Positions 41,188 through 50,133 are shown, counted from the stretch's first letter. The stretch: DNA of 64,000 bases from Runella sp. CRIBMP (GCF_009905605.1 NZ_JAAAKZ010000002.1:1-64000), one strand, 5' to 3'. Program-made: numbers and translations. The notes: a model not told the origin generated them from the sequence alone.

Positions 41188-43254
41188 TTATTTATTATCT
41201 TTCAGCCATTTGCAAAACAGTAGCCATTGAGCCATCGACATATCTCTGCTTGATGGCATATACGTGGCATTGGCCCAATTTTCGGGAGCCATTCTTTGCT
41301 TGATAAACGCTCCTCCTTTTTTAAAATATGCCTCCGTAAACGGCGTAATCAGTGACGACATCGGAAAGATGAGGTCGGAGACTTGGAGCAATTCTTTGTA
41401 TAAAACCTCAAACGTGACGGGAGTTGGGTAGTTGATGTGAGTTGGGTCAAGGTACTTTCCAAATTCCTTTTTAGGCAATACCCGTAGACTGACGAAGAAA
41501 CCTGTACGCTGTATTTCTGTTACTAAATCTTCGGATATAACGGGCGGTGGCGTGGGATAAAACACGTACATCGCGTTGGCGGCCTGCTCTGTCGGGAAAG
41601 TCAGCGTTTGTTTGTCCCGAAAATGATGGGTAATCAAAAAAGGTTTTACGGTGGCCGACGCACTCACCCCCGTCATTTTTAGCGCCATGATTGTCATTGG
41701 CACGTCTCCAATGAATGGTTTCCCCCGTTGATATACCCTGACTTGACACGGCTCTTTCTGGAAATCATAACAACGGTAAGCTTCCTCTTTTTGTCCTTGA
41801 TCAGCATACATGCCAGCTTGGTCGGATGCTACCATAAACGGACTTTCTTTCATTAATAAAACTGTTGTTTCATACGAATCCTCGGAGGATTTTGAGGGCC
41901 CATACAGCAACAATGTCCCTTTTTCCAGTCTTTCGTCGGTCAAAAAATCCTTGTCTTTAAATGAAACTTCAATCAGGCCACTGTTGATTAACAGGTGATT
42001 ACGGTCAAAATAATGTGGGGAAAGGTGGAAGGTTCCCAGTGTGGTTTCTTGGTTGTTGTCTTCCAATAACTTCAACGTCAACTCCCCCAACGGATAGGTT
42101 TCATAGACGGGGGTGGGGTGTTCTTGCACCAATTGCTCAGGAATGCTTCCCGACATGTCTAATGCAACCATCCTGCGCTGGGTATCTATACGACAAACAA
42201 AAGAGGCAAGTTTTTTTTGATTGAGGAAAGGCATTTCGGGCAATAATTGTCTGCCCATCGCAATCGACATCATGTCGTCCTCATACCACGGCGTTATACA
42301 ACCCGTCAAAGTCGCCGTAGCAGGATTGGCTTTTTCTCCCGAAGTGATGTAGTCTATCGTGCGGTCTTCTTTCACTTCAAACAAAGTATATTGAATGAAT
42401 ACGCCTTTGATGGGTGTCGTTTTTAGTTGATACTTTTGAAAAAAGGAAAAAATAGGAGAGTGGACTCCATTAGTTAAATTTTCTAATGGAATAACGGAGA
42501 AAAATGTACCTGAAGCCCCAAAAACGCCTTCTTGGTTGAGGATTCTTTCCTTATTAAAAAAACGTAAAGAAGCTTTTTTGGGAGTGCCTTTAAGCAGAGA
42601 TGAACCGTCTTTTTGGACGTGAAAAGCATCGCAAAATACCTGAGAATAAAAGGCGAGTGTGGGAAGAATATCAATCATTACGGCGGAGTTTCGGCCTCGG
42701 TCGTTTTTTAAGTCAATTGTAGCCCCCAAAATAGCCGCCACGTCGGCGGGGCAATCGGGGTCATTAGACGTAAAAAGTTGATTTTCTGTTTTGGAAACAG
42801 GCACTGCGATACTTCCCACTTTCACGTTTTCAAAACCAAATTCCATCCCACCGTAGTAATTCCAGCCTGCGGGCAGGTTTCCCGTCAGAGGTTGTTGGTT
42901 ACGTTTTGTCTTTACCAATTGATACAGTTCATGGTAAGGCTCGTCCAAGGAGAATTTCCCCAAAGGGGTTTTTGCCCATGATTTGTATTTTTCAGGGGTA
43001 TCAATCGGCTGAATTTCGATGTAAGGTTGGGTACTGTCGTCATAATTAACAGGTGAATCTTCAGGTACTGGCAATCCCCCCAATTTATGCAGCAAAAGCA
43101 AATCAGGCGACAGGTAAATCCTAGGGGGTAAAATTGCTTTTACCTGAATGGGGTCGTAGGTGAGCAACGGAAGCAAAAGATTATTATTGGCCGTTGCTGG
43201 ATTGATGAAAGATTGACCGTAAAAATTAATACGCGGAAAGTCGAACTGACTCAT
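41188..43254 (-). CDS. VioB N-terminal-like protein without ferritin-like domain
   Basis: A 688-residue protein. Its opening (MSQFDFPRINFYGQSFINPA then TANN) closely recalls the start of VioB, which begins MSILDFPRIHFRGWARVNAPTAN, and its end (ENWANATYMPSSRDMSMAQW) recalls the VioB segment NKSYYMPSTRELSAPKARLF. VioB makes the imine dimer in violacein synthesis using a C-terminal ferritin-like domain; that domain is missing here, as are VioA, VioC, VioD and VioE. The match comes from memory of VioB, so alignment is needed. No signal peptide is evident. It is divergent from an unknown gene and convergent with the AGE gene. Function unknown. Confidence 0.6.
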   Translation of the reverse strand: MSQFDFPRINFYGQSFINPATANNNLLLPLLTYDPIQVKAILPPRIYLSPDLLLLHKLGGLPVPEDSPVNYDDSTQPYIEIQPIDTPEKYKSWAKTPLGKFSLDEPYHELYQLVKTKRNQQPLTGNLPAGWNYYGGMEFGFENVKVGSIAVPVSKTENQLFTSNDPDCPADVAAILGATIDLKNDRGRNSAVMIDILPTLAFYSQVFCDAFHVQKDGSSLLKGTPKKASLRFFNKERILNQEGVFGASGTFFSVIPLENLTNGVHSPIFSFFQKYQLKTTPIKGVFIQYTLFEVKEDRTIDYITSGEKANPATATLTGCITPWYEDDMMSIAMGRQLLPEMPFLNQKKLASFVCRIDTQRRMVALDMSGSIPEQLVQEHPTPVYETYPLGELTLKLLEDNNQETTLGTFHLSPHYFDRNHLLINSGLIEVSFKDKDFLTDERLEKGTLLLYGPSKSSEDSYETTVLLMKESPFMVASDQAGMYADQGQKEEAYRCYDFQKEPCQVRVYQRGKPFIGDVPMTIMALKMTGVSASATVKPFLITHHFRDKQTLTFPTEQAANAMYVFYPTPPPVISEDLVTEIQRTGFFVSLRVLPKKEFGKYLDPTHINYPTPVTFEVLYKELLQVSDLIFPMSSLITPFTEAYFKKGGAFIKQRMAPENWANATYMPSSRDMSMAQWLLFCKWLKDNK

Positions 43255-43359
43255 AAGTTTTGAGGATTGATGCTCTAAAGTAAAAAAAGAAATTAACCGT
43301 TGGGAGAATTTTGTCAGTCAAAGACAATTCTCTACTTTAGAAAGTAAAATACATCGCTA

Positions 43360-44439
43360 ATGAAACCAACCCTTGCCAATTACCTCGATTTCCTTACGCC
43401 GTGGATTTCTGCGGATTTGATATCGCCGCTTTATATGAATCGCATTCAAACCATTGCGGAGCGACTACCCATTTTATCGTTGGGGTCTTTTGAGTGTTGG
43501 TTGGATGACAATGAGCCGAGGGTTGATTTTAATGTTTGTATAAATCCAAGACTCAATGAGCAGGTAGCGATTAAAGATTGGCGGCAGGAAGCGAGTCTGT
43601 TGGAAAGTGACGAATTTTGCGAAATGCGCGAACGAATTCGCTACTTTTGCGGTCTTTGGAGCCAAAAAGGCTTTTTCCTCAACTCTCTCTTGGGTGAATT
43701 ATGGCAAGTCTACGATATTACCGACCCCACAGATTCGCAGCTGCCAGTTCCTTGGATTTACATTACCTTTTTAGAAAATATTTTTGATAGCGACCAATCA
43801 ATTAAGACTGAAATCATTGCAAAAACGCTTCCATTGCTCGATAGTAGCTTACCTTCTGAACTGACTAATATATTTTTTGCTCATTTAAGAAGCCTCCCTT
43901 CGTCGACCCGTATTGGCCCGATTGGTATTCAAAAACGAAATAACAAAACGTCACTTCGGCTTTTTTTGGAAATAAAAACGTTGGATGAAATCCTTGAAGT
44001 ATTGTTCTTACTTAAATGGCCAGGCAATCTTGATGAGTTAAGAGATAGCGTTGCTTTTTGGACCGACTCCCGCCTGTTTCTTGGCCTTGCCCTTGATTTT
44101 GACGGTACCTTTCAGCCAAAGATTGGCATAGAGTGCCATTTTCCCCGGGAGCGTTTGCAGCCAGAGTTGATTTCTTTCACACAGAGCCTTTGTGAGCGGG
44201 GGATGTGTTCCGAATCTAAAAAAAGGGCAATTATAGGCTGGAACGGTAGGTTTGACGTTGAAACGGAAACCGATTTCTGGTCTTGGCCCGACCGTATTCT
44301 TCAAACACCAGAAAGTATACCCAGCCAAGTAAGTATTCAACGAATAGCCAATTTTGTAAAACTGATCTTTGAGCCTAATAAATCCCTCATTGCCAAAGTA
44401 TATCCTATGTTTTTACGGCCTGTAATAAGAAACCGTTAA
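43360..44439 (+). CDS. Hypothetical protein divergent from VioB-like gene
   Basis: A 359-residue protein I do not recognise. It has no signal peptide or membrane helix. It is rich in aromatic and acidic residues and contains a region IGIECHFPRERLQPELI and a C-terminus with RIANFVKLIFEPNKSLIAKV. Its end overlaps the stop of the convergent kinase gene by 4 bp. A 105-bp divergent spacer separates it from the VioB-like gene, so the pair may share regulation, but no functional link is demonstrated. Confidence 0.55.
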   Translation: MKPTLANYLDFLTPWISADLISPLYMNRIQTIAERLPILSLGSFECWLDDNEPRVDFNVCINPRLNEQVAIKDWRQEASLLESDEFCEMRERIRYFCGLWSQKGFFLNSLLGELWQVYDITDPTDSQLPVPWIYITFLENIFDSDQSIKTEIIAKTLPLLDSSLPSELTNIFFAHLRSLPSSTRIGPIGIQKRNNKTSLRLFLEIKTLDEILEVLFLLKWPGNLDELRDSVAFWTDSRLFLGLALDFDGTFQPKIGIECHFPRERLQPELISFTQSLCERGMCSESKKRAIIGWNGRFDVETETDFWSWPDRILQTPESIPSQVSIQRIANFVKLIFEPNKSLIAKVYPMFLRPVIRNR

Positions 44440-46541
44440 CGGGGAAGCTTTACGATAAATTCCGTATAATTACCATTTTCACTTTCTACCGTTATTTCCC
44501 CGTGGTGCCCTTTTGTAATAATATCATAGCTTATCGATAAGCCCAAACCAGTACCCTCGCCTGTTGATTTGGTTGTAAAAAAAGGTTGAAAGATTTTATT
44601 GATTATCTCGGGCGAAATGCCAGTCCCGTTGTCTTTGATTCTTAGTTCAACTTTGTCGTTTTCAAATTGGGTACTCACTTGTATTTCAGGTTGATAAGGT
44701 CTCCCTAATTGCCTTAATTTTTCGTGGGTGGCATAAAATGCATTATTGAATAAATTGAGCAAAACCCGGCCCATCTCTTGGGGAACGATTTCGGTTTCGG
44801 GTAAATTGGGGTCAAATACAGTCTTCATTTCGATGTTAAAAGAAGCATCGCGGGCTCTTAGCCCTTGGTAAGCAATTTTCAAATACTCAAGAGCTAGGTT
44901 GTTGAGGTTTGTTAAACGCCGCTCTCCAGTCCCCGTTCTTGAATGTTCTAGCATCCCCTTGACAATGCTGCTTGCTCGTTGTCCGTGGTGATTGATTTTT
45001 TGTTGATTTTGACTCAAATCGGAGACTATATCACTAATTAGTTCTTTGTCAATTTTAGGTTTTGTTATTTCCTGTGTTAGTTCTTGGGCCAGTTCAATGC
45101 TAAGCTCCGAAAAGTTATTAACAAAATTGAGAGGGTTTTGAATTTCGTGGGCAATACCAGCTGTGAGTTCGCCCAATGAGGCGAGTTTCTCTTTCAATAT
45201 TAGTTGGTCTTGGGTAATCCGAAGACGATTCAGTGATAGATTGAGTTCAACCGTACGTTCCGCTACTTTTTGTTCCAGTTCACGGTTTACTTTTGTTTGA
45301 AGTTGTTGATTTTCAAGTAATTGTTCGATATTTTTCTTCTGTTTTTCTTCATTGTCTTTGCGGAGTATATTAATCATATTGGCAAGGGCAAAAGAAAACA
45401 AAATCACCTCTACCGTTAATCCGAGGGGGAGTGAATAATAGAATGTAAAATCGCTTTTGGGCAGGGCACCAGTTAGTACAAACATGATGCAGATTACTCC
45501 CATTAAATTGGCTATATAGCCTAAAAGTAGATAGCCAGCCGATGGGATTCGGTCTTTTATGCATCTGATTCCCAGTGTGATAATGATAAAAATAGTAGCG
45601 GTCGAAATGATATATAAAAGAACAAAAGCAACTTCAAAATGGATAAAAAATAGGATACTTATTACGATGTTTGATACGATTAACCCATTCAATACCTGAT
45701 GCCATTTTGGGTAATTATGTTGAGTATTCATCAAACTTTGAATAAATAGTAGGTAGGCAACTGCGTATAATTCTGAACCGACGAGCTCAAAATGTGAAGC
45801 CCAACTCGGAAAAGCTGAAAATGACCTGAAAAGGGTGATTAGATAGCCAGAGTTGTTGGAGGTGAAATAAAATGCAAAAAGTAAAACGAATAGATAATAG
45901 GCGTAGCTCTTCAGTCTAGTGACAAAAAAAATGATTAAATTGTATAAAAACATGACCGAAAATATACCCAAAAAGCCAAAAACAACATTGCCAACCGCAG
46001 CATCTCTTTCATCTACTTTGGACCTAGGAGAGATTTTAAAACTTAAGTATTGGGGAATTTTAGAGATATTTTGGCTATACTCTAACCTAACAAAACATTT
46101 TTTAGTCTCTCCTGATTTTAATGGAAATTTTATATAATTTTTGTTGGCTTTTGGGTAATCTCGCTTTTCGTAAGGGTAAAGATGCCCTGTCTTTTTTAAT
46201 TTTATATCTTGGTTTTCCTGATAGTAAAAGTCAACAAAAGCCCAATTTTCAAAGTCAAAAACCCATTCTTCGTCAAAGTTGGTATTGTTTTTAACCGAAA
46301 ATTGCAGCCAATACACATCAATGTTCTTTACTTTCAATGTTTTTTCATTGGCGGGCTGAAACTGAAGATTGGAAGTTTTACTAAAAACATCCCTAGGTTG
46401 GAGCTTTTTGGAGGAATCTGACAAATGATAAAAACCTTTTGTAACATCTACTTCTTTCAGATTTTGTAACGAAATCAATTGTGCATAACTAAAATGCGCA
46501 GTAAAAAACAGTACATATACTACAAATGTAGAAATCCTCAT
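44436..46541 (-). CDS. 7TM-DISM sensor histidine kinase (orphan)
   Basis: A 701-residue hybrid membrane kinase. A signal peptide (MRISTFVVYVLFFTAHFSYA) precedes an extracellular 7TMR-DISM-type domain (about 22-175), then seven membrane helices (about 180-395), a coiled coil, a HisKA domain with H-box LASLGELTAGIAHEIQNPLN, and an HATPase with FNNAFYATHEK, GTGISPEII and GEGTGLGLSISYDII. The extracellular part probably binds carbohydrate or another small ligand. No response regulator adjoins it, so its partner is elsewhere. It is convergent with the unknown gene at 43360. Confidence 0.88.
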   Translation of the reverse strand: MRISTFVVYVLFFTAHFSYAQLISLQNLKEVDVTKGFYHLSDSSKKLQPRDVFSKTSNLQFQPANEKTLKVKNIDVYWLQFSVKNNTNFDEEWVFDFENWAFVDFYYQENQDIKLKKTGHLYPYEKRDYPKANKNYIKFPLKSGETKKCFVRLEYSQNISKIPQYLSFKISPRSKVDERDAAVGNVVFGFLGIFSVMFLYNLIIFFVTRLKSYAYYLFVLLFAFYFTSNNSGYLITLFRSFSAFPSWASHFELVGSELYAVAYLLFIQSLMNTQHNYPKWHQVLNGLIVSNIVISILFFIHFEVAFVLLYIISTATIFIIITLGIRCIKDRIPSAGYLLLGYIANLMGVICIMFVLTGALPKSDFTFYYSLPLGLTVEVILFSFALANMINILRKDNEEKQKKNIEQLLENQQLQTKVNRELEQKVAERTVELNLSLNRLRITQDQLILKEKLASLGELTAGIAHEIQNPLNFVNNFSELSIELAQELTQEITKPKIDKELISDIVSDLSQNQQKINHHGQRASSIVKGMLEHSRTGTGERRLTNLNNLALEYLKIAYQGLRARDASFNIEMKTVFDPNLPETEIVPQEMGRVLLNLFNNAFYATHEKLRQLGRPYQPEIQVSTQFENDKVELRIKDNGTGISPEIINKIFQPFFTTKSTGEGTGLGLSISYDIITKGHHGEITVESENGNYTEFIVKLPR

Positions 46542-46580
46542 ATAAGCGAAATTTTTGGGTTGAATTTACAAAATTTAACC

Positions 46581-46608
46581 TTGCAAAAATTTAAATGGTA
46601 TAATTTTG
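46581..46608 (+). promoter_or_regulatory. Candidate promoter of the peptide-protease cluster
   Basis: TTG (46581-46583) is 17 bp upstream of TAATTTTG (46601-46608), a match to the Bacteroidota consensus TTG-N17-23-TAnnTTTG. It lies about 120 bp upstream of the 92-residue peptide gene. Confidence 0.6.
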
Positions 46609-46728
46609 GAAAACTACTTATTTTTTATGTCATTTACATACATCATATCACAACAACACTGCCTGATGTACAATTTGTGAATTTATGTCACTTATTTTAC
46701 CAAATTTCACCTTTTAAACCGCTCTACT

Positions 46729-47007
46729 ATGAAATCTTCAGAAAAACTAAAAGACGCACTTAAGCGTGTTGGTGATCATGAACATCTTGTTCATTTAAAC
46801 ACCCAAGCCAAAAACCTCACCAAAAAAGACATTACCGATTTTCTCAATAATAAAGTTGATAAAGACCTTACTATCGGGACAATTCACTCTTTGAAAAAGC
46901 TTGCAAAGCAGCGGATCATTGAGGGTAAAAGTGCGTTCCCCTTTGAATCTATGGAGGATGTACAGCACAATGAGGCAGACGATAATATGGGGGGGGGGAC
47001 TTGGTAG
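46729..47007 (+). CDS. 92-aa peptide with C-terminal GGGTW (possible precursor or immunity peptide)
   Basis: A small soluble protein with no signal peptide. Residues 1-70 are a highly charged helix-rich segment (KLKDALKRVGDHEHLVHLN, TIGTIHSLKKLAKQRI). The tail is acidic then glycine-rich, ending DDNMGGGTW. The next gene, 108 bp downstream, encodes a papain-like protease. A leader-plus-short-core shape is a feature of some ribosomally made, proteolytically processed peptides, but this is only a hypothesis; no homologue was recognised. A good promoter match is upstream. Confidence 0.55.
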   Translation: MKSSEKLKDALKRVGDHEHLVHLNTQAKNLTKKDITDFLNNKVDKDLTIGTIHSLKKLAKQRIIEGKSAFPFESMEDVQHNEADDNMGGGTW

Positions 47008-47115
47008 TTTATAACTAAACATTGTCAAGGCTTTACTTGAAAAAGGTTAATCTTACCGAAAAAGCATGTAAGCGCTTAATTGCGACCATGTTTTTTCGGT
47101 ATTTTGTAACACTTT

Positions 47116-47781
47116 ATGGCTACCAAAAAAAATAAAAAAAACGTACTGGATTTCATCATGCAGCCCCAGCAGCAATTTGCTTGGTGTTGGGCTGCGGTTG
47201 GGACAAGCTGTGCTCATTTTTATGACCCCGACAGTACCTGGACACAATGCAAATTGGCAAGTGCTTCTATCGAGCCCTCGCCAGGAAATTGCTGTGACGA
47301 CCCAGAGAGTCTTGATTGTGATAAACCTTGGTACTTGATTACGCCAAACAACCAAGGCTCTTTTGTAACTACCCATATTCCCAGCAGTTTTGTGACAGGA
47401 GCGCTCCCTGTTGCTAAATTAATGACTGAAATTGATGAGGGAAGATTGGTGGCATTTAAATTGGAAATAACGCTTGAACACGTGCTAGACTTTAGCATAG
47501 ATGGTCAAGAAATCAAAATTCCCAAATTTGGACATTTTGTAGTTATTGCGGGCTACGAATCTTCTACTTCTTCCCCCAATGACCAAAACGTTATGGTGTA
47601 TGTACACGACCCTTTCAGTCTTGAAAAAGGATTCTCCACCATGACCTATGAAATTTTTCAAACCAACTACAAATGTCACGGTGGTGTGGTTGCAGATGCT
47701 AATAGCCCAAATGGTACAGACAGCGTAACGGGTTGCAGAGTGACCCATAGCTTCTTTACATCTCCCCTTCAAAATACGTGA
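47116..47781 (+). CDS. Papain-like cysteine protease
   Basis: A 221-residue protein with the papain-fold signature. The oxyanion Gln and catalytic Cys lie in QPQQQFAWCWAAV, the catalytic His in GHFVVIAGY and the acid in YVHDPFS, all in the expected order and spacing. It has no signal peptide or transmembrane segment, so it acts in the cytoplasm or is exported by another route. It contains many Cys residues (CCDDPESLDC). It sits between the 92-aa peptide and an unknown gene starting 3 bp downstream. Relatives of this type are bacterial C39- or C70-like proteases; the exact family was not determined. Confidence 0.75.
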   Translation: MATKKNKKNVLDFIMQPQQQFAWCWAAVGTSCAHFYDPDSTWTQCKLASASIEPSPGNCCDDPESLDCDKPWYLITPNNQGSFVTTHIPSSFVTGALPVAKLMTEIDEGRLVAFKLEITLEHVLDFSIDGQEIKIPKFGHFVVIAGYESSTSSPNDQNVMVYVHDPFSLEKGFSTMTYEIFQTNYKCHGGVVADANSPNGTDSVTGCRVTHSFFTSPLQNT

Positions 47782-47784
47782 TTT

Positions 47785-48381
47785 ATGCCCATCAAAGAAG
47801 TTTATGCCCCTCTTAAGTCAGCCGAGCTATTTAAAGATTGGGCTTCGAAACAGAAAAAAGGGAGGCCCCGAAAACGTCCCCATTCCTTTGAAGAATCCGT
47901 TCCTCATAAAGTTTTTCATGCAGGACTGAATGATATTATTTCAGGAAAGGGATTAGAAAATGCCCAACTGGTTGCGTGGCGACACTTCCATGCCGATGCA
48001 AAAGGAAACCACGCCCTTGTTGAAATAAAAATTGGAGAAAAGGAAGATGAGCATGTTTTGCAAGAAGCCCATTTTGGGCCCATGGCCCATGACCATAAGT
48101 CATTGTTGCCTAAACTTAAGGAATTGGAAAAACTAAAAGATGAAGATTTTGAGCTTGCCTACCTCAGAATATTTGCCCTCAGAATAAATACCATTTGGCT
48201 TCGAGCTGACCAACGGGATAACGACTTTTTTATCCCAATTGCGCCATGTTTTAACGGGTTTGTAGCAGGACAACTTTATTCTTCCCCAGATTTTCTGAAG
48301 CTTGCTCAGGGAGCTGCCCAACGTTTTTTTCAAAATACTCAGGCAGGAAGTCTCGAAGATGATGATTTCAAAGGAGGGTAA
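47785..48381 (+). CDS. Hypothetical protein with C-terminal Gly-Gly
   Basis: A 198-residue protein of no recognised family, starting 3 bp after the protease stop and so almost certainly co-translated. It has a basic N-terminal stretch (KQKKGRPRKRPHS) and ends EDDDFKGG, a C-terminal Gly-Gly. A middle segment (EVKIGEKEDEHV-like, AHFGPMAHDHKSLL) is rich in His and acidic residues. A C-terminal GG next to a papain-like protease recalls processed, conjugated proteins, but no activating enzyme is present. It is convergent with the HTTM gene with a 4-bp gap. Confidence 0.55.
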   Translation: MPIKEVYAPLKSAELFKDWASKQKKGRPRKRPHSFEESVPHKVFHAGLNDIISGKGLENAQLVAWRHFHADAKGNHALVEIKIGEKEDEHVLQEAHFGPMAHDHKSLLPKLKELEKLKDEDFELAYLRIFALRINTIWLRADQRDNDFFIPIAPCFNGFVAGQLYSSPDFLKLAQGAAQRFFQNTQAGSLEDDDFKGG

Positions 48382-48385
48382 GCGT

Positions 48386-49285
48386 TTAAAAATGAGACAG
48401 CCATTCCAAAAAAAGGCGGTATTCCTTTGGCGTAATGAATGCTGATAAACCAAAAATCATCGTTAGCTGAAAGAATTCAAACCGCAAAAAAATCCAAAGG
48501 CCTATGTGGAGCAATACGCCCAATGCGAGTACAAAAAGCCTGAATTCTTCAATCCAAATCAGTGAAAAAAGCGCAGCCTCTATCACTAAGGTTCCGTAGG
48601 TTGTACACTTAAAAAACCATGTACGGTCCAAGGCTTTAGGTAGTTCGCGGCGATTCCAAATCCTTACCTTCAATACTTTTTGGGTAGCGGAGCCATCGCG
48701 CCACCATTCTCCCTTTAATTTAAACAGCACGTTTTTTGCGTAAATATTGGCCATAAAAAGCTGAATCATGATCAATGTCCAAGGCCAGCCTGTTGCTTCG
48801 GGTCGGAAAAAATGCTTAGTGTCTAAAATAGATAGTTCTGCGTCGGAAGGAGAGAAAATAAGAAACAAACAAAAAAAACGGTAGACTGTATCGCCCGAAC
48901 TCAACACGTAAATATTCCGATTGTGAATCGAAACAAGGGTAACAAAACAGACAAATGCGGCCAGATTTGGGAAGATTCCCAATGCCAAGCAAAGACCTGC
49001 TATAAACTGAATACCGAAAATCAGGTTAAGGGATGCAGTAGTTGGAGATAAATAATTGAGAAGTGAAAAGCGGAGATCTTTTTTGTTTTTTTTATAATCA
49101 TCGTAGCCAAACCAACCTGTGGGTTGCAATAGTATCTTGTTTTTTCCCTGCCAAACCCACGTTTCAATCAATACCAAAATACCCGTCAACAGGCGTAATA
49201 CGCTAATGGATAGCGTGGATTGATTGCTAAAAAAAAAGTCATTCCACGAATTTAACAGTTGGTTCAGGGTGATAAATTCTGTCAT
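48386..49285 (-). CDS. HTTM-domain membrane protein (SdpB-like)
   Basis: A 299-residue inner-membrane protein with about seven helices carrying the HTTM module found in bacterial vitamin-K-dependent carboxylase-like proteins and in SdpB of the Bacillus SdpABC toxin-production system. Landmarks are LSISVLRLLTGILVLIETWV near the start, IQFIAGLCLALGIFPNLAAF, VSIHNRNIYVLSSGDTVYRF and the FSPSDAELSIL segment. With the small anchored partner 15 bp upstream it resembles SdpA-SdpB. The true carboxylase catalytic residues were not identified. The pair may process or export the product of the facing genes. Confidence 0.7.
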   Translation of the reverse strand: MTEFITLNQLLNSWNDFFFSNQSTLSISVLRLLTGILVLIETWVWQGKNKILLQPTGWFGYDDYKKNKKDLRFSLLNYLSPTTASLNLIFGIQFIAGLCLALGIFPNLAAFVCFVTLVSIHNRNIYVLSSGDTVYRFFCLFLIFSPSDAELSILDTKHFFRPEATGWPWTLIMIQLFMANIYAKNVLFKLKGEWWRDGSATQKVLKVRIWNRRELPKALDRTWFFKCTTYGTLVIEAALFSLIWIEEFRLFVLALGVLLHIGLWIFLRFEFFQLTMIFGLSAFITPKEYRLFLEWLSHF

Positions 49286-49300
49286 TGATTTTATCGTGTC

Positions 49301-49825
49301 TTATTGTTGGGGAAGTTCGTAAGTGAACACTCGTTGACTTAACCAAGGAAACATCGCTCGTTGTTGGGGTTTTTGAGGTTCATAAAACCTGATAATGTGT
49401 ACTTTAAGGGGAGTTTTGGAGGAGGGGTTGGTCTTATAATACTCGCGTAAAATAAAATTACAAACGGCTTCTTTGGGAACATCATCCTTTTGAGAAAGCA
49501 ACTGATTATGCAGCTTAATAAATCTAAAATGAGGCGCCCATTGATAATCATTTTTTAGGGTATATTCAGGGAGTTTCCAAGGCTGAATGGTTCCGTCCGT
49601 AAATTCAATTTCAAAGCCAATCAAAAAGTTTTTGGAAACGGGCTGAGGAGCAAACAACGCCCAATAATTGTCAAGTCCTGCCCAACAAATGTACTTACTG
49701 AAATACTTGTGGAGAATTTGTCTAAAAAAATATCCTTCGGGTAGACACCAGAAAAGCAGCAAAATACTCATTAAAATAATGAAAATGCTAGCTCCAATTT
49801 TCTGAAGAATTTCTAAAGAATCCAT
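49301..49825 (-). CDS. Small membrane-anchored partner of HTTM protein (SdpA-like)
   Basis: A 174-residue protein with one N-terminal membrane helix (GASIFIILMSILLLFWCLP) and a soluble C-terminal domain containing NYWALFAPQPVSKNFLIGFE. The pattern of a single anchor followed by a W-x-L-F-x-P-x-P motif, next to an HTTM gene, recalls the SdpA partner of SdpB. The two genes are separated by 15 bp and transcribed together. Function is inferred from this resemblance; there is no SdpC-type precursor in the operon, and the candidate peptide lies on the opposite strand. Confidence 0.55.
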   Translation of the reverse strand: MDSLEILQKIGASIFIILMSILLLFWCLPEGYFFRQILHKYFSKYICWAGLDNYWALFAPQPVSKNFLIGFEIEFTDGTIQPWKLPEYTLKNDYQWAPHFRFIKLHNQLLSQKDDVPKEAVCNFILREYYKTNPSSKTPLKVHIIRFYEPQKPQQRAMFPWLSQRVFTYELPQQ

Positions 49826-50082
49826 TCTGATTGATTTGATAGGGCTAAAGTAACTTTAAAAGTTAAAACAAAAAATGATTTAATCTTTCTCGGCCTTGAC
49901 TCGGGAGGTTGGCGCGTCTGGGGTAGAAATAAAGTAATTTAGAAACGTTAAAATGAGCGATATTGAACCAAAAAAATGGATAGCTAGGTAAACCTAGAGG
50001 GGTGAAATGCTTTTTTTTAGTAAAAAAAGCATAATTTTTGAAATGATTTTAACCAATATAGCAATTATTGATTTTAAAAGGT
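49826..50082. other. Gap between SdpA-like gene and cold-shock gene
   Basis: About 250 bp without a convincing gene. It is strongly AT-rich after 49900, with A and T runs near 50010-50040, and should hold the promoters of both flanking, divergent genes. No RNA gene or repeat was recognised. Confidence 0.4.
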
Positions 50083-50090
50083 TACTTTTG
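50083..50090 (+). promoter_or_regulatory. Candidate -7 element for the cold-shock gene
   Basis: TACTTTTG matches TAnnTTTG 44 bp before the start. It overlaps a GTTAC/GTAAC hairpin (50082-50095), and a GGTAATTACC palindrome follows at 50095-50104. No TTG box is at the standard distance. Confidence 0.5.
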
Positions 50091-50133
50091 TAACGGTAAT
50101 TACCATTTTTTTCATTCTTTTATTTTTTTTTCA

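Noticed and set aside
46479-46763. 94-codon open frame upstream of the 92-residue peptide gene
   Set aside because: It crosses the divergent promoter region and overlaps the peptide gene in another frame; residue composition is Ile, Tyr and Phe-rich in the manner of translated AT-rich DNA.
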